From positions 113,501 through 177,500 of the forward strand of contig JAJOZX010005775.1 in the NCBI GenBank assembly GCA_023014485.1: DNA of 64,000 bases. The letters are read 5' to 3'. The stretch's first letter is position 1. The number at the start of each line of letters is the position of its first letter. Position numbers and translations under genes: made by a program. This stretch comes from Bathynomus jamesi (taxonomy: Eukaryota; Arthropoda; Malacostraca; Isopoda; Cirolanidae). Shown in pieces: positions 42,266 through 51,078 of this stretch. The notes below the pieces were generated by a model that worked only from the letters and a program-made list of their open reading frames with translations, had not been told where the DNA came from and searched no databases.

Positions 42266-43260
42266 CTAAACGCTATTATGACATTTCTAACCCATCCTCT
42301 TACGGCGGCGTAGATAGACTGTACAGAAGTGTTTACGGAGTAGGAAAAAAAGATGTTGAAAGATTTCTGAGGGAGCAGGACGCTTATACGCTTCATAAGC
42401 CTGTGAGAAAAAGGTTTAAAACAGCCAAGACAACGGCTTCCTCGATTGATTCTATTGGCAAGCAGATTTAACAGACATGCAAAGATATTCTGTGTATAAC
42501 GATGGTTACCGCTACATTCTATTCATAATAGACGTACTCTCTAGATATCTGTGGCTAGTTCCTCTGAAAAATAAATCACCTGAAACAGTAGCTAAAGCCA
42601 CCAAAACGCTAATGTTAAAAGAAAACAGGGTTCCTGGCTATTTTTGTACGGATATGGGGAAGGAATTTATAGGCCGTGCTTTTCAGAACATGTTGACAGA
42701 GTTTAATATCAGCTATTACACAACCAATTCTATACATAAGGCTTCTTTAGCTGAAAGAGTTCAGCGCACCATAAAGGAACGCATGCACCGTTATTTTACA
42801 CATAAAAACACACACAGATTTCTAGACATTCTGGAATCATTGGCATCATCCTACAACCGCTCACACCATCGCACGATTGGGACAACACCTAACGAAGTTT
42901 TAGAAAGAGGTACGCTCCCGAGAAGAGATGGATCACCACCACCACCACACACTGCGCGCTTCAAAATCAATGATTATGTAAGGCTGTCGCGTTCGGGGAA
43001 CAAATTCGCAAAGGGTTTTGAGCAAGGATGGACACGCGAGATTTTTAAAGTTAGGGCTATGAGACCTAAAGGTGAGATAATGATGTATTACATTGATGAT
43101 AGATTTGAATGGTGAAGAAATCTCAGGAAGCTTTTACCGCGAGGAATTGCAGAAAGTTGCGTTTAATTTAGGAAAAAATGTGTTTAAAATTGAAAAATTT
43201 TAGGAAGCAAAGGTTCAGGAAAGAGAAAACTGTACCTGGTGAAATGGCTAGGGTACCCAG
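42250..43260 (+). pseudogene. Maverick integrase with chromodomain
   Basis: The N-terminal part (42250-42471) has DAYTLHKPVRKRF, common at the start of Maverick integrases. A one-base shift near 42458 falls in the Trp-Gln-x-Asp block that holds the first catalytic Asp. The main frame (42477-43115) shows RYILFIIDVLSRYLWLVPL, the second Asp in YFCTDMGKEFIGRAF, and the Glu in SLAERVQRTIKERMHRYF, a D,D35E rve fold. After the frame ends at 43115, sequence in another phase still encodes a chromodomain-like piece (LYLVKWLGYPESFNTYL, ~43220-43270) with one stop before it. It cuts and joins the element ends to host DNA; the chromodomain is thought to guide target choice. Confidence 0.9.
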
Positions 43261-44095
43261 AAAGCTTCAACACCTATCTAAAAAGAAAATATACGAGTGT
43301 TTTGGACGGTTGCACACAGATTTCACTTTCCAGGAGAAGTTGCTTGTCAACGGGGTGGATATGAAAATAAAGCTCACCCGCATGAGTCCTGACATCTGCT
43401 TAAATCTGGATGCTGATCAAGAGGAGGGTGCAAAGCCTGTTGTGGTTCACATTATGGACACATACCTCCGCGTACGGCGAGTGAAATTAAGTTCGCCAAA
43501 ACAACTAGAAATTGAGAAAAATTTACTAAACGCTACAGTGAAATATCCTATTAACAGAGTGCAAATCAAACTATATACGGTTCCTGCAGGGTTGGCATCG
43601 AAGCAGATAGAAAACATTGCCCTGGGAAATCTTCCTAAAAGGATATTAATCGGCATGCAGGACCATGCTTCGGTGAATGGAAAATATAAAAAGAGTGCCT
43701 TTAAATTCGAGAATTTCGGACTTAAAAATATAACTATATACGTTAATGGCACTGCTTTGGGTGGAACAATGGGTACGGACTATTCATCAGACGCTGTGTT
43801 ACCTCTTTGTGCCAGAGCCTATAGTAATCTGACCCATATTGCAGGTGATTGTGATGAGCTTGGTAATGGGTTAACGCAGGAAGAATTCATTGATCAATTT
43901 AACCTTTATCCGTTTGACATTACACCTGACTTATCTGCTAGCGTAAATACCCATTTAACCCCACAGCAGAGCGGAAACATAGTGCGGCTGGAATTCGCCA
44001 AGCCTATAGACGCTCCTATTAGTGTACTAGTATATCTCGAATCGCAAGCCCTAATAGAAGTAGATAGATTTAGAAGCGTTATCACTGACTTTTAA
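43178..44095 (+). CDS. Maverick major capsid protein, C-terminal part
   Basis: A long open frame whose residues ~38-305 match the C-terminal jelly-roll region of the Polinton major capsid protein. Short landmarks are FTFQEKLLVNGVDMKIKL, NLPKRILIGMQDHASVNGKY, FIDQFNLYPFDITPDLSA and LIEVDRFRSVITDF. The normal protein is roughly 500-600 residues, so the N-terminal half is missing. The first ~37 residues of this frame are chromodomain DNA read out of phase. I therefore take 43178 as a chance start, with true capsid sequence beginning near 43290. The stop at 44093-44095 is followed one base later by the protease ATG. Confidence 0.85.
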   Translation: MCLKLKNFRKQRFRKEKTVPGEMARVPRKLQHLSKKKIYECFGRLHTDFTFQEKLLVNGVDMKIKLTRMSPDICLNLDADQEEGAKPVVVHIMDTYLRVRRVKLSSPKQLEIEKNLLNATVKYPINRVQIKLYTVPAGLASKQIENIALGNLPKRILIGMQDHASVNGKYKKSAFKFENFGLKNITIYVNGTALGGTMGTDYSSDAVLPLCARAYSNLTHIAGDCDELGNGLTQEEFIDQFNLYPFDITPDLSASVNTHLTPQQSGNIVRLEFAKPIDAPISVLVYLESQALIEVDRFRSVITDF

Positions 44096-44096
44096 A

Positions 44097-44616
44097 ATGG
44101 ATGCTAATACACTTCAGAAAGTAATGGAACAAGTCACACGTTCCAAATTTATCGGCGTGTTTGCGAAGAATGAAACATTGAGTTTGCCAAGTACGCGAGA
44201 ATGCGGTAGTCTTATTGTGAACACAGATGTCATCGGTAATGAAGGGATTCACTGGATCGCTGTCTATTTTTACGCGAGAATGCGGTAGTCTTATTGTGAA
44301 CACAGATGTCATCGGTAATGAAGGGATTCACTGGATCGCTGTCTATTTTAAAAATAGACAGCGCCTGTACTATTTTGATTCACTCGGTACTCAACCCTGG
44401 AGTGACCCTATTATTGTAAAATTTCTCGCTCAGTTACATATTCCCGAAGTTGTATGGAACCCATTTCGTATACAAGGATATTTTAGTAATGTTTGCGGAA
44501 TGTACTGCGTCTATTTCTCACGCATATGTCATGTGATAAAGAATTTATACATTTTTAAAATTTATTTGACCCGTGTCACACTCGCCGAATCGATGAAATG
44601 GTATGCAGACAGATAA
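44097..44616 (+). pseudogene. Maverick adenain-like cysteine protease with 79 bp duplication
   Basis: It starts MDANTLQKVMEQVTRSKFIG. It carries the His block EGIHWIAVYF, an acidic/aromatic strand RLYYFDSLGTQPW and the catalytic Cys block VCGMYCVYFSRICH, the order of adenovirus-type maturation proteases. The segment 44192-44270 is repeated immediately at 44271-44349. It contains the His block, and because 79 is not a multiple of three the frame is broken (first ORF stops at 44288; second runs 44227-44616). Its usual role is to process capsid precursors. Confidence 0.88.
44192..44349 (+). repeat. 79 bp tandem duplication in the protease gene
   Basis: Two apparently identical copies, each starting TACGCGAGAATGCGGTAGTC and ending GGATCGCTGTCTATTTT. 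The near-identity suggests a recent event. Confidence 0.93.
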
Positions 44617-44757
44617 AAATCCGTTTTCCAATTGTACGTACTCGTTGTATAGTACAGTATAATGTTTTTGTTCGTATATTTGTAACGGTATATTCTGTAG
44701 TTGGTTATTGTACTGATTTCTTTCATTTAATAAATTTATGAAAATATATTGTCTTCT

Positions 44758-45316
44758 TACCCTAAAAAGATCGAAAAACACATTATTTCGGTGTGACATT
44801 GCTGACTGATCAGTATATCCTCCGTGTTCATGACACGAGATTCTTCAAAAGATTGTATAACACGTGTCAAATCCTCATCGGACCTTAAAGGAATAATGTT
44901 CATTCTTTTAAAACATATACAGAGTATACAGACAGATCCCCATTATGTGAAGATATCTTTGGTTCATTTAAGAGGAATAACATTGATTACCATAAAAAAT
45001 TTCGATTTTAGCATAATGGGTATGAGGTAAAACCAAATAACATTGATTGCCATAAAAAAATTTCGATTTTTGGCTAGTATCTAAATGAAGTATTTGACGA
45101 GATACTACAACTCTCCATATATATAAATCGAATTATAGTCACTTACATTTCTATGGTAGTCCCTTGCGTCGGATTGTAAGGAGCGTCACTGCAAATATCT
45201 TCAACGGTTTGCGTTGGAAATAATTCATCACGGTCAATCGCGTTAAAAAGACTAATTGCCGTTAATGCTGCAGTGTCACTTTCTTCATACAAATCCGGGG
45301 AGACGTACAGGTCCAT
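44758..45316 (-). CDS. Possible two-exon Maverick gene (105 aa)
   Basis: ATG at 45316 opens a 56-codon exon (MDLYVSPDLYEESDTAALTA ... TQGTTIE) to 45147, followed by a strong donor, GTAAGTGA. An acceptor TTTTAAAAG at 44905 leads into a second exon (44904-44758) that restores phase: MNIIPLRSDEDLTRVIQSFE and so on, ending CFSIFLG at a TAA. A TATA box lies 64 bases upstream of the ATG. The product would be small and acidic, with no domain I know. Splicing is predicted by eye. Without it, exon 1 alone encodes a 57-residue peptide ending in Met. Confidence 0.5.
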
Positions 45317-45354
45317 GGTGGAGGGAATGATTATTCACTGACGCGAAAATAGCT

Positions 45355-45390
45355 ACTGTTACTCCCAACTGAAAAATATCCCCTTTTATA
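45355..45390 (-). promoter_or_regulatory. TATA box and initiator of the small minus-strand gene
   Basis: On the minus strand CATATAAAAGGGG (TATA core 45380-45390) is followed 33 bases later by AACAGTA, an initiator-like CAGT with +1 near 45357. A second TCAGT lies at ~45342. Positioning relative to the ATG at 45316 gives a short leader of ~40 bases. Confidence 0.6.
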
Positions 45391-46272
45391 TGCACAATCG
45401 CCAAGCTCCGCCCCAAAAGACCAGATGTTCGTAGTGATTGGCTACCAGTGTAGCTGGGTGGAGCTATGACGTGTACCAATCCGCTATAACGGGCCCGGAC
45501 GAGTAATGGCATCTTTATATTTTCTCCAATAGATTTAATGCTCGTATTACTCCTTGCTGTCTTTACCATGTCAATATTTTTCCCCCACTATTCCCGGATC
45601 ATGTCACTAATGTAATCGAGAGGACTTTATAATAAAGAAATATATCCTAATTATATTTTTAAAAGAGCATTCGGTTTCCACGTTAAACTGTGGGTCTAAG
45701 GTGGAGTGAAAACCTTTCCAATTCGGCGAGAAATTTCACTAGGGAACAACATTTCTTGAAAATTATTTGGTGTTTCTTATAGAACGTTTGATACTGATTC
45801 CAAATATGGTTTCAGAATTTTTCTATCACCCATAGTTTTCGAGAAAATAATATTTCCATTTACTCAGAGTTTCCCGCAGATCTTATAGACAATGCAGGTC
45901 CTGTATATGAGCTTTAATTATCTCGATGAAATAGTGAGCAATCGAGTTCTAGTATGAATTGTGCTAAATTTTCACTTCTTACACTAAATATTAAAAATCA
46001 AAGATTTAAGCAGTTAAGATGTAGTTATAAGAATATGACACCATACAAATTACGCGTAAATATAAAATATTTTCATTGTAGAAATAATAATAATAATGAT
46101 AATAATAAGAATTGTTGTGAAAGGTGGTTTTTGTTCAAGTAGACGAAGAAATGTTGACTCTCGGTCAGAAAAAGGTCTCTAGGGAGACGATTCGAAATGA
46201 CCTAGTTTCTGCCTTTCCTCGTGTGCGTGTGTGTGTGTGTGTGCACGAGTTGTTTATTCGTTTATTATTATA

Positions 46273-46315
<43 letters not shown>

Positions 46316-46740
46316 GGGTTTGGGGAATGACAATCGTGTGTTTTGATTTTTCCGTAAATTTTCTTTTCATTTGGAGTGAAGGGAGACTTATCAGGGATTG
46401 GGGGAAGGTCTCTCAACCAGCAGGTGTTCTTCGAAAATATAAAGATGTCATTAGTCGTCCGACCCCGTTATAGCGGATTGTGTTTTGGTTAATTTCAATT
46501 GATTAATTGCTTTAGATTTCGTTTTTTTTCAATTTTCTTCGCAGGGGATTGGGGGGAATGAGGCTCGTGTGTTTCGTAAATTTTAATTTCGTTTCGTTAT
46601 TCGTGACTTAAATATTTATAATAAAAATTAAGTGTGTAAAAATTATTTATTTAATAAACAGAATTTAATTGGATTCATCTACCGTCATATATATATATAT
46701 TGTGGTACACTATTTAAATGGATGATTAATATATGGCTTT
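45391..46740. other. Right part of the Maverick without recognised gene
   Basis: A SINE type A fragment (CCACGTTAAACTGTGGGTCT, then CTAAGGTGGAGTGAAAACC) lies at 45672-45722. It matches the copy at 17330-17390 in opposite orientation. (GT)n and (AT)n runs are at 46226-46312. Two related G-rich blocks (GGGGAATGACAATCGTGTGT and GGGGGGAATGAGGCTCGTGT) sit near 46322 and 46552. I see no gene. Confidence 0.55.
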
Positions 46741-46749
46741 GCTATCTGG

Positions 46750-46967
46750 AATACATGGCGCTATCTGGCAACTGAATACATGGCGCTATCTGGCAACTCA
46801 GCCAGAATAGAGGTTTATAAAAGACCGAGAGACGACTGACGGAGTCATTACAAGCTCGGCTCCCAGCCCTTTGGGAAAACCCCTTAGAGGCCTCTTAGGT
46901 TAGGTAAACGAAAATAGCTTGGGGGAGAACTCCGCCTCCAAGTTGCATGCCTTGCAATCAAAGGCAA

Positions 46968-47023
<56 letters not shown>

Positions 47024-47389
47024 TCAGGTGTACCCCTCCCCCCTTGGCTCAGCCAACTGGCTGATTAGGAGCCTATAAAACAACGCCTACACGGCTGAAG
47101 TCTTAATATGCACTTGGCTCCTGCCAGGTGAACACCTCTCCTCCTTTCTCTCCTTTCTGGCCCTTTGGGGGGAATAGCTTGGGGGAGAACTCCGCCTCCA
47201 AGTTGCATGCCCCTTGCAACCCCGATTGGCAACAAAGGCCAGTACTTTTTTTTTTTTGCAACACCCCCCTTTGCAACAACACCCACCCCCCTTTGCAACA
47301 ACCCCACCCCCCTTTGTAACAACCCCTTTGCAACATTACGTAATCACTTGCAACATTCCTGCACTCTAACCTTTTGCGGCTATACTACT
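46750..47389 (-). repeat. Maverick right TIR, internally rearranged
   Basis: The inverted counterpart of 34719-35000, ending ...GGCTATACTACT at 47389. It is longer because internal pieces are repeated: the block AGCTTGGGGGAGAACTCCGC occurs at ~46917 and ~47175, and the ATACATGGCGCTATCTGGCA unit occurs twice at 46752-46795. A (CT)n run is inserted at 46971-47021. Confidence 0.85.
46971..47021. repeat. (CT)n microsatellite in the right TIR
   Basis: A pure CT run of ~50 bp with no counterpart in the left TIR. Confidence 0.92.
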
Positions 47390-47395
47390 GACGTG

Positions 47396-48717
47396 CGCAA
47401 TACACAACTACGACCACAGTTAGGTAGACCAGTCATGAGTGGATCCTAGGGTCGTTGTTGGTCTGAAATATTATAACATTATTATAACATTCTGAACAAG
47501 GATTCATGTATTTATTTCAGTTTGGGTTATATATATATATAACCCATTCTCGAGATATACGTTATTATTTCAGAGCTGATGCGTGTGTATATTTAATGAG
47601 GCGCGTGGACAATGACAGTGTATTTTCGAGCCAGTCCCTGCAGGAATTGGCACCACAAATCCCTGAATCCCTGAACCCGAGAGAGGCACTCGTCCGAGAA
47701 GCGCAAACGATTCGAATAGCATCGTTTGTAGCACGTAAGCAGACTATTGTTTAAGGGTACAGCTCATGTACCTAACCTAACTAATTCCTCTTCCATAAAA
47801 AGCTCTTTTGAAATGATTGGCGCGTTAGTTTTTATTTTTCTAATTCTCTTTCTACTAACCCTTCAACAAGTGGTGTTCCTTTTAAATAATTTAATAAAGA
47901 GCTAAATTTACCACTGCACAGCTTTCAACAGCGTGCCGTAATTATTATGCAGATTGGTAGAGGACTGCAAACTATTCAGATAACTGGATACAATATATTC
48001 AGTACACATATAAATCTATCAGTTTTTAATTAGCAGGCTTTCAAAATTGCTTCCATTTTCGACCTATGGCTGGAACAGACACAGACACACACGTCCTTTT
48101 ATTATTATAGATAGCCAATAGGCTATCCCCCTTTCATAAGGAAATGACAGGTGAGCCAAGTCAATGGCTTGTATTACGTCAAAACAGGGGGAATAATGCG
48201 AAACAGGACATTTTTTGTGGGGACTGAAGTTGGTTAGAAGCCAAATTCCAATAAAATTAACCTTAAACTAGAAAATTAATGCTTTTAGGACTTCCTATAA
48301 TTTATATTTTCAGTCTATAATTTCCTTACTGAAACTCTCCCATCAAACTCTGTATCTCAAAACTAAACAGTTCTTTAATTCTTTCCCACTCTCCTCAGGT
48401 TAGGTTTAAGACTGATAGTTCTACATTGTACAACTTGAAGCATGTCTATGGTGAGTAGGCCTACAAATCAATATATTTAAATACAATGTTACTACATACT
48501 CCTTAGCAGATATTAACACACCTGTATAGGAGACTTTTATTAAATGCTTCAAAGAATTAAAAAAAAAAGACACAAAACAAGTTATACCCCAATAACAGTA
48601 CCCACTCAATTTATAATGCAATGAGTTAACTATTTTCTTAAGTTGTATATTAAACATCATTGAGAAGGTATTTAGCTCCTTGGGTAACATAAGTTACAAA
48701 ATTTTATAGCTAGCTAC

Positions 48718-48720
<3 letters not shown>
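47396..48720. other. Flank of inner Maverick within the outer element
   Basis: No gene was recognised. The frame 47506-47754 has no family features. The block CACGTCCTTTTATTATTATAGAT (near 48090) resembles the 3' end of RTE-type LINEs or the SINEs that use them. An (AT)n run lies at 48723-48765. Confidence 0.45.
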
Positions 48721-48769
<49 letters not shown>

Positions 48770-48875
48770 TATATTATTATAATAATGTATAAAAATGTGG
48801 CTAAGCGTTGAACTGTCATAATAAGAAAGTATTTAGGTAGGTTTTAAAGGGGAAAGTGTAAACTAAACCATCCTC

Positions 48876-49281
48876 GGTGCTACTGTAGTATGCGGTCTAC
48901 CTACGATTCGGCGGTCTACCTTTTAATTATAGCTTCTTATCTTCTTATTATTTTATTATTAGGTTAATTGTACGCCCTTGACGATTGGTTAGGTTAAGTC
49001 GTGATATTTTCGTTAAAACTAACGAAAATATCACGACTTAACCTAACCAATCATCAAGGGCGTACTGTAGTATGCGGTCTACCGTTAAGTATGCGGTAGT
49101 AGTATGTTTAACTTCTTTAATAATTCCTTAATTGTGTAAATTAAATTATAATTCCTTTCAATTCATTTTCAATTCCTTTTAAATATTTTGAACGGTAGAC
49201 CGCATACTACAGTAGAAACTTAACGGTAGACCGCATACTACAGTAGAAACTTAACGGTAGACCGCAAACTACAGTAGCACC
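48876..49281. mobile_element. Foldback MITE with 9 bp target duplication
   Basis: The ends GGTGCTACTGTAGTATGCGG and CCGCAAACTACAGTAGCACC are inverted with one mismatch. ACCATCCTC is duplicated exactly at 48867-48875 and 49282-49290; a 9 bp duplication suggests Mutator-like mobilisation. GCGGTCTACC or its complement recurs six times as nested subterminal repeats. The body holds the palindrome 48970-49065. Confidence 0.85.
48970..49065. repeat. Palindrome with TTAGG-like core
   Basis: GTACGCCCTTGACGATTGGT... and its complement meet around GTTAAAACTAAC. Each arm contains GGTTAGGTTA (or TAACCTAACC). The topology is opposite to that of the copies at 34144-34313 and 51127-51235: here the AACGAAAATAT end faces the centre. 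Confidence 0.85.
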
Positions 49282-49341
49282 ACCATCCTCTTTGCTATAG
49301 GCATTATGAGGTAGGCCTATCCAGCTTTATAAGTGGAGCTG

Positions 49342-49467
49342 CAATGCATTATGTGGATTTATAAAGGAAAAGGTTTCTCAAAAACGTTATGATTCCACTG
49401 ACGGACTAAAGGATAATCATAACGTTTTTGAGAAACCTTTTCCTTTATAAATCCACATAATGCATTG
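49342..49467. repeat. 50 bp-arm hairpin
   Basis: CAATGCATTATGTGGATTTA through AACGTTATGAT is repeated as its exact reverse complement after a ~25 base loop. No ORF. It could be a very short foldback element or a precursor-like hairpin. Confidence 0.85.
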
Positions 49468-49514
49468 TCACAACTCGAGAGATCTGGGTTTCTCGGAGGC
49501 CATTTTAATGTTGC

Positions 49515-49669
49515 ATTTTAATGTCACAATCCATCGATCAGAAACACCTCATTTAAATATTCACGAACCCTCAAGGAATAGTCGGGAGGTGCTCCATCCT
49601 GTTGGAACCAAACATCATTTAATATTCCGAGATTATACATAGGTGTAACAAGACTTTCGCGACACCCTG
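49515..49669 (-). mobile_element. Mariner remnant with catalytic block
   Basis: On the minus strand it begins CAGGGTGTCGCGAAAGTCTT after TA (49670-49671) and encodes LGILNDVWFQQDGAPPDYSL, the second catalytic Asp region of mariner transposases. The rest is lost. It interrupts the inner edge of the outer element's right terminal repeat. Confidence 0.75.
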
Positions 49670-49671
49670 TA

Positions 49672-49836
49672 GGTTAGGTTACCCTTGGAGTTCACAGGTG
49701 TATACATCTGTATATAATTTGAGGGGGGTTCAAAAACATTCATGTTGCATGCACTGTTGCAATCTGCAATGGTGCGTATAATGTTGCAATGTTGCATTGA
49801 ATTGCACTCAACCTTTGCGATACGGATAGTACTACT
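49672..49836 (-). repeat. Right terminal repeat of the outer element
   Basis: Read on minus from 49836: AGTAGTACTATCCGTATCGC, GTTGAGTGCAATTCAATGCA, ATGCAACATGAATG, then GTGAACTCCAAGGGTAACCT. It matches 28928-29130 in the same order with small gaps. Confidence 0.65.
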
Positions 49837-49899
49837 AAGCTCTGTCAATGAGAGGGCTGAAATCTTGTCTGGTTCTTTATTTATTTATGGATGTATATA

Positions 49900-50851
49900 C
49901 AGTAAAACCTGCGCTATCTGGCAATCAACTATCTGGAAAACTTTAGAAACCGGCAAATTTCATATTAGGCCAATACAATTCACCAATCTAGAAACCAGAA
50001 AGCTCTTTTCGGTATTAGGTCCGGCATTGGATTTTTTTCATATTTTTTGTATGGACGTAGATTTTTACGCTGATTCTATTTCCGCAATCCGTTCTTGGAG
50101 AAATAAACACGAAAAAAAGTTATGTGCAAGTTTATTACGTTTACAGGTTTCCAGAACACAGAACGGAACACAAACCAAAGTTTTATACTTGCCAAACTAC
50201 GCAATATCGTTCAGCATTTGGCGCACTAGATCTTTGCCTGCGTGTCGGCGACGCCAGAGAAATTCGCAAAGATACGAGTCGATCATGGAACGGTGCGTAC
50301 CACACCGGCGCTTGTTACCGCGTTTGAGTAGGTTCCACGTCGACTCTATCTGTTGCGTGTGTGCTCCAGTTGAAGAGTCCACGAAGTTTTCGCTGTGGTT
50401 CACTGTTTTGTTATGAAAAAACATATGAATATACAAACAGAAGTAGTTTAGGGTAGGGTAGGGTAGGTTAAGTATAGGTGGATATTTGAATACAAGTTTT
50501 GGGCCATAACTTTTTTCGTGTTTATTTCTCCAAGAAATGGATTGCAGAAATGGAATCAGCGTAAACATCTACGTCTATACCAAAAACATGGAAAAAATCC
50601 AATGCCGGACCTAAAACCGAAAAGACCCCTAAATTTTACTGTTTCAATTGTCCCATACATGCTTAGCATAGTGTTTATGTTGGATACAATATAGTTTACA
50701 TTCGTGTACAGTGCAGTATAGCCAAAATTTGAGTTTTACTATTATTGTCCATTAGTTTTTCCTAGGTTAATGGTACCCTCAGATAACCGGAAAATTTAGA
50801 CAACCGGAATGGCTTAATCCCCGAGCTTGCCGGATAACAAAGGTTTTACTG
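49900..50851. mobile_element. Tigger/pogo-like MITE with nested long palindrome
   Basis: The ends CAGTAAAACCTGCGC and AACAAAGGTTTTACTG with TA on both sides (49898-49899, 50852-50853) match pogo/Tigger termini. Inside, ~50003-50125 and ~50500-50627 are inverted arms (starting near AGGTCCGGCATTGGATTTTT) flanking ~370 bp. This looks like a second foldback unit inserted in the first. No transposase is seen. Confidence 0.8.
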
Positions 50852-51078
50852 TATTTAGAAATCTTTACAATAAACATCAATATTTAGATCTTTATGATCT
50901 ACTCGTATGTAGATATTCATATATACCTGTAATATTTCGGGATATATTTGTTTGAGATTCCTGTACCGAAGAGGACTCTGTAAACTGTTCACATTTACTT
51001 AGAGTTTTTCCTTCTTTCCTAAAAAGGATGAAAATATTAATAATTTATTATCAATTCCACGTTTATAACTTAGATTAG

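Larger units (their letters stand above)
34719..47389. mobile_element. Maverick/Polinton element, 12.7 kb
   Basis: Inverted ends start AGTAGTATAGCCGCAAAAGG on both strands (34719 and 47389). The flanking hexamers GACATG (34713-34718) and GACGTG (47390-47395) differ by one base, matching the 6 bp target duplication of Mavericks. Inside are the diagnostic genes: protein-primed DNA polymerase B, retroviral-type integrase with chromodomain, double-jelly-roll capsid protein and adenovirus-type protease. Two gene groups point toward each other's backs around ~41.5 kb. The usual size is 15-20 kb. No packaging ATPase or minor capsid gene was seen, and the capsid gene is truncated, so part of the middle-right has been deleted. 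Confidence 0.93.
28928..49836. mobile_element. Candidate outer Maverick-like element with nested insertions
   Basis: Termini at 28928 (AGTAGTACTACCGCAAAAAG) and, on the minus strand, at 49836 (AGTAGTACTATCCGTATCGC) are inverted and similar over ~200-300 bp. Both are followed by AGGTTGAGT, CAATGCAACAT and, further in, GGGTAACCTAACCTA. AAGCT stands immediately outside both ends (28923-28927 and 49837-49841). The same start is used by the inner Maverick (AGTAGTATAGCCGCAAAAGG). I infer an older, related large-TIR element of 20.9 kb that has received the CR1, the inner Maverick and several small elements. None of its own genes was recognised, so it may be non-autonomous. The alternative is two independent solo termini. 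Confidence 0.55.

Noticed and set aside
49742..50416. 224-residue plus-strand ORF
   Set aside because: It crosses the outer element terminus, the Tigger TIR and a palindrome arm; no family features, so open by chance.
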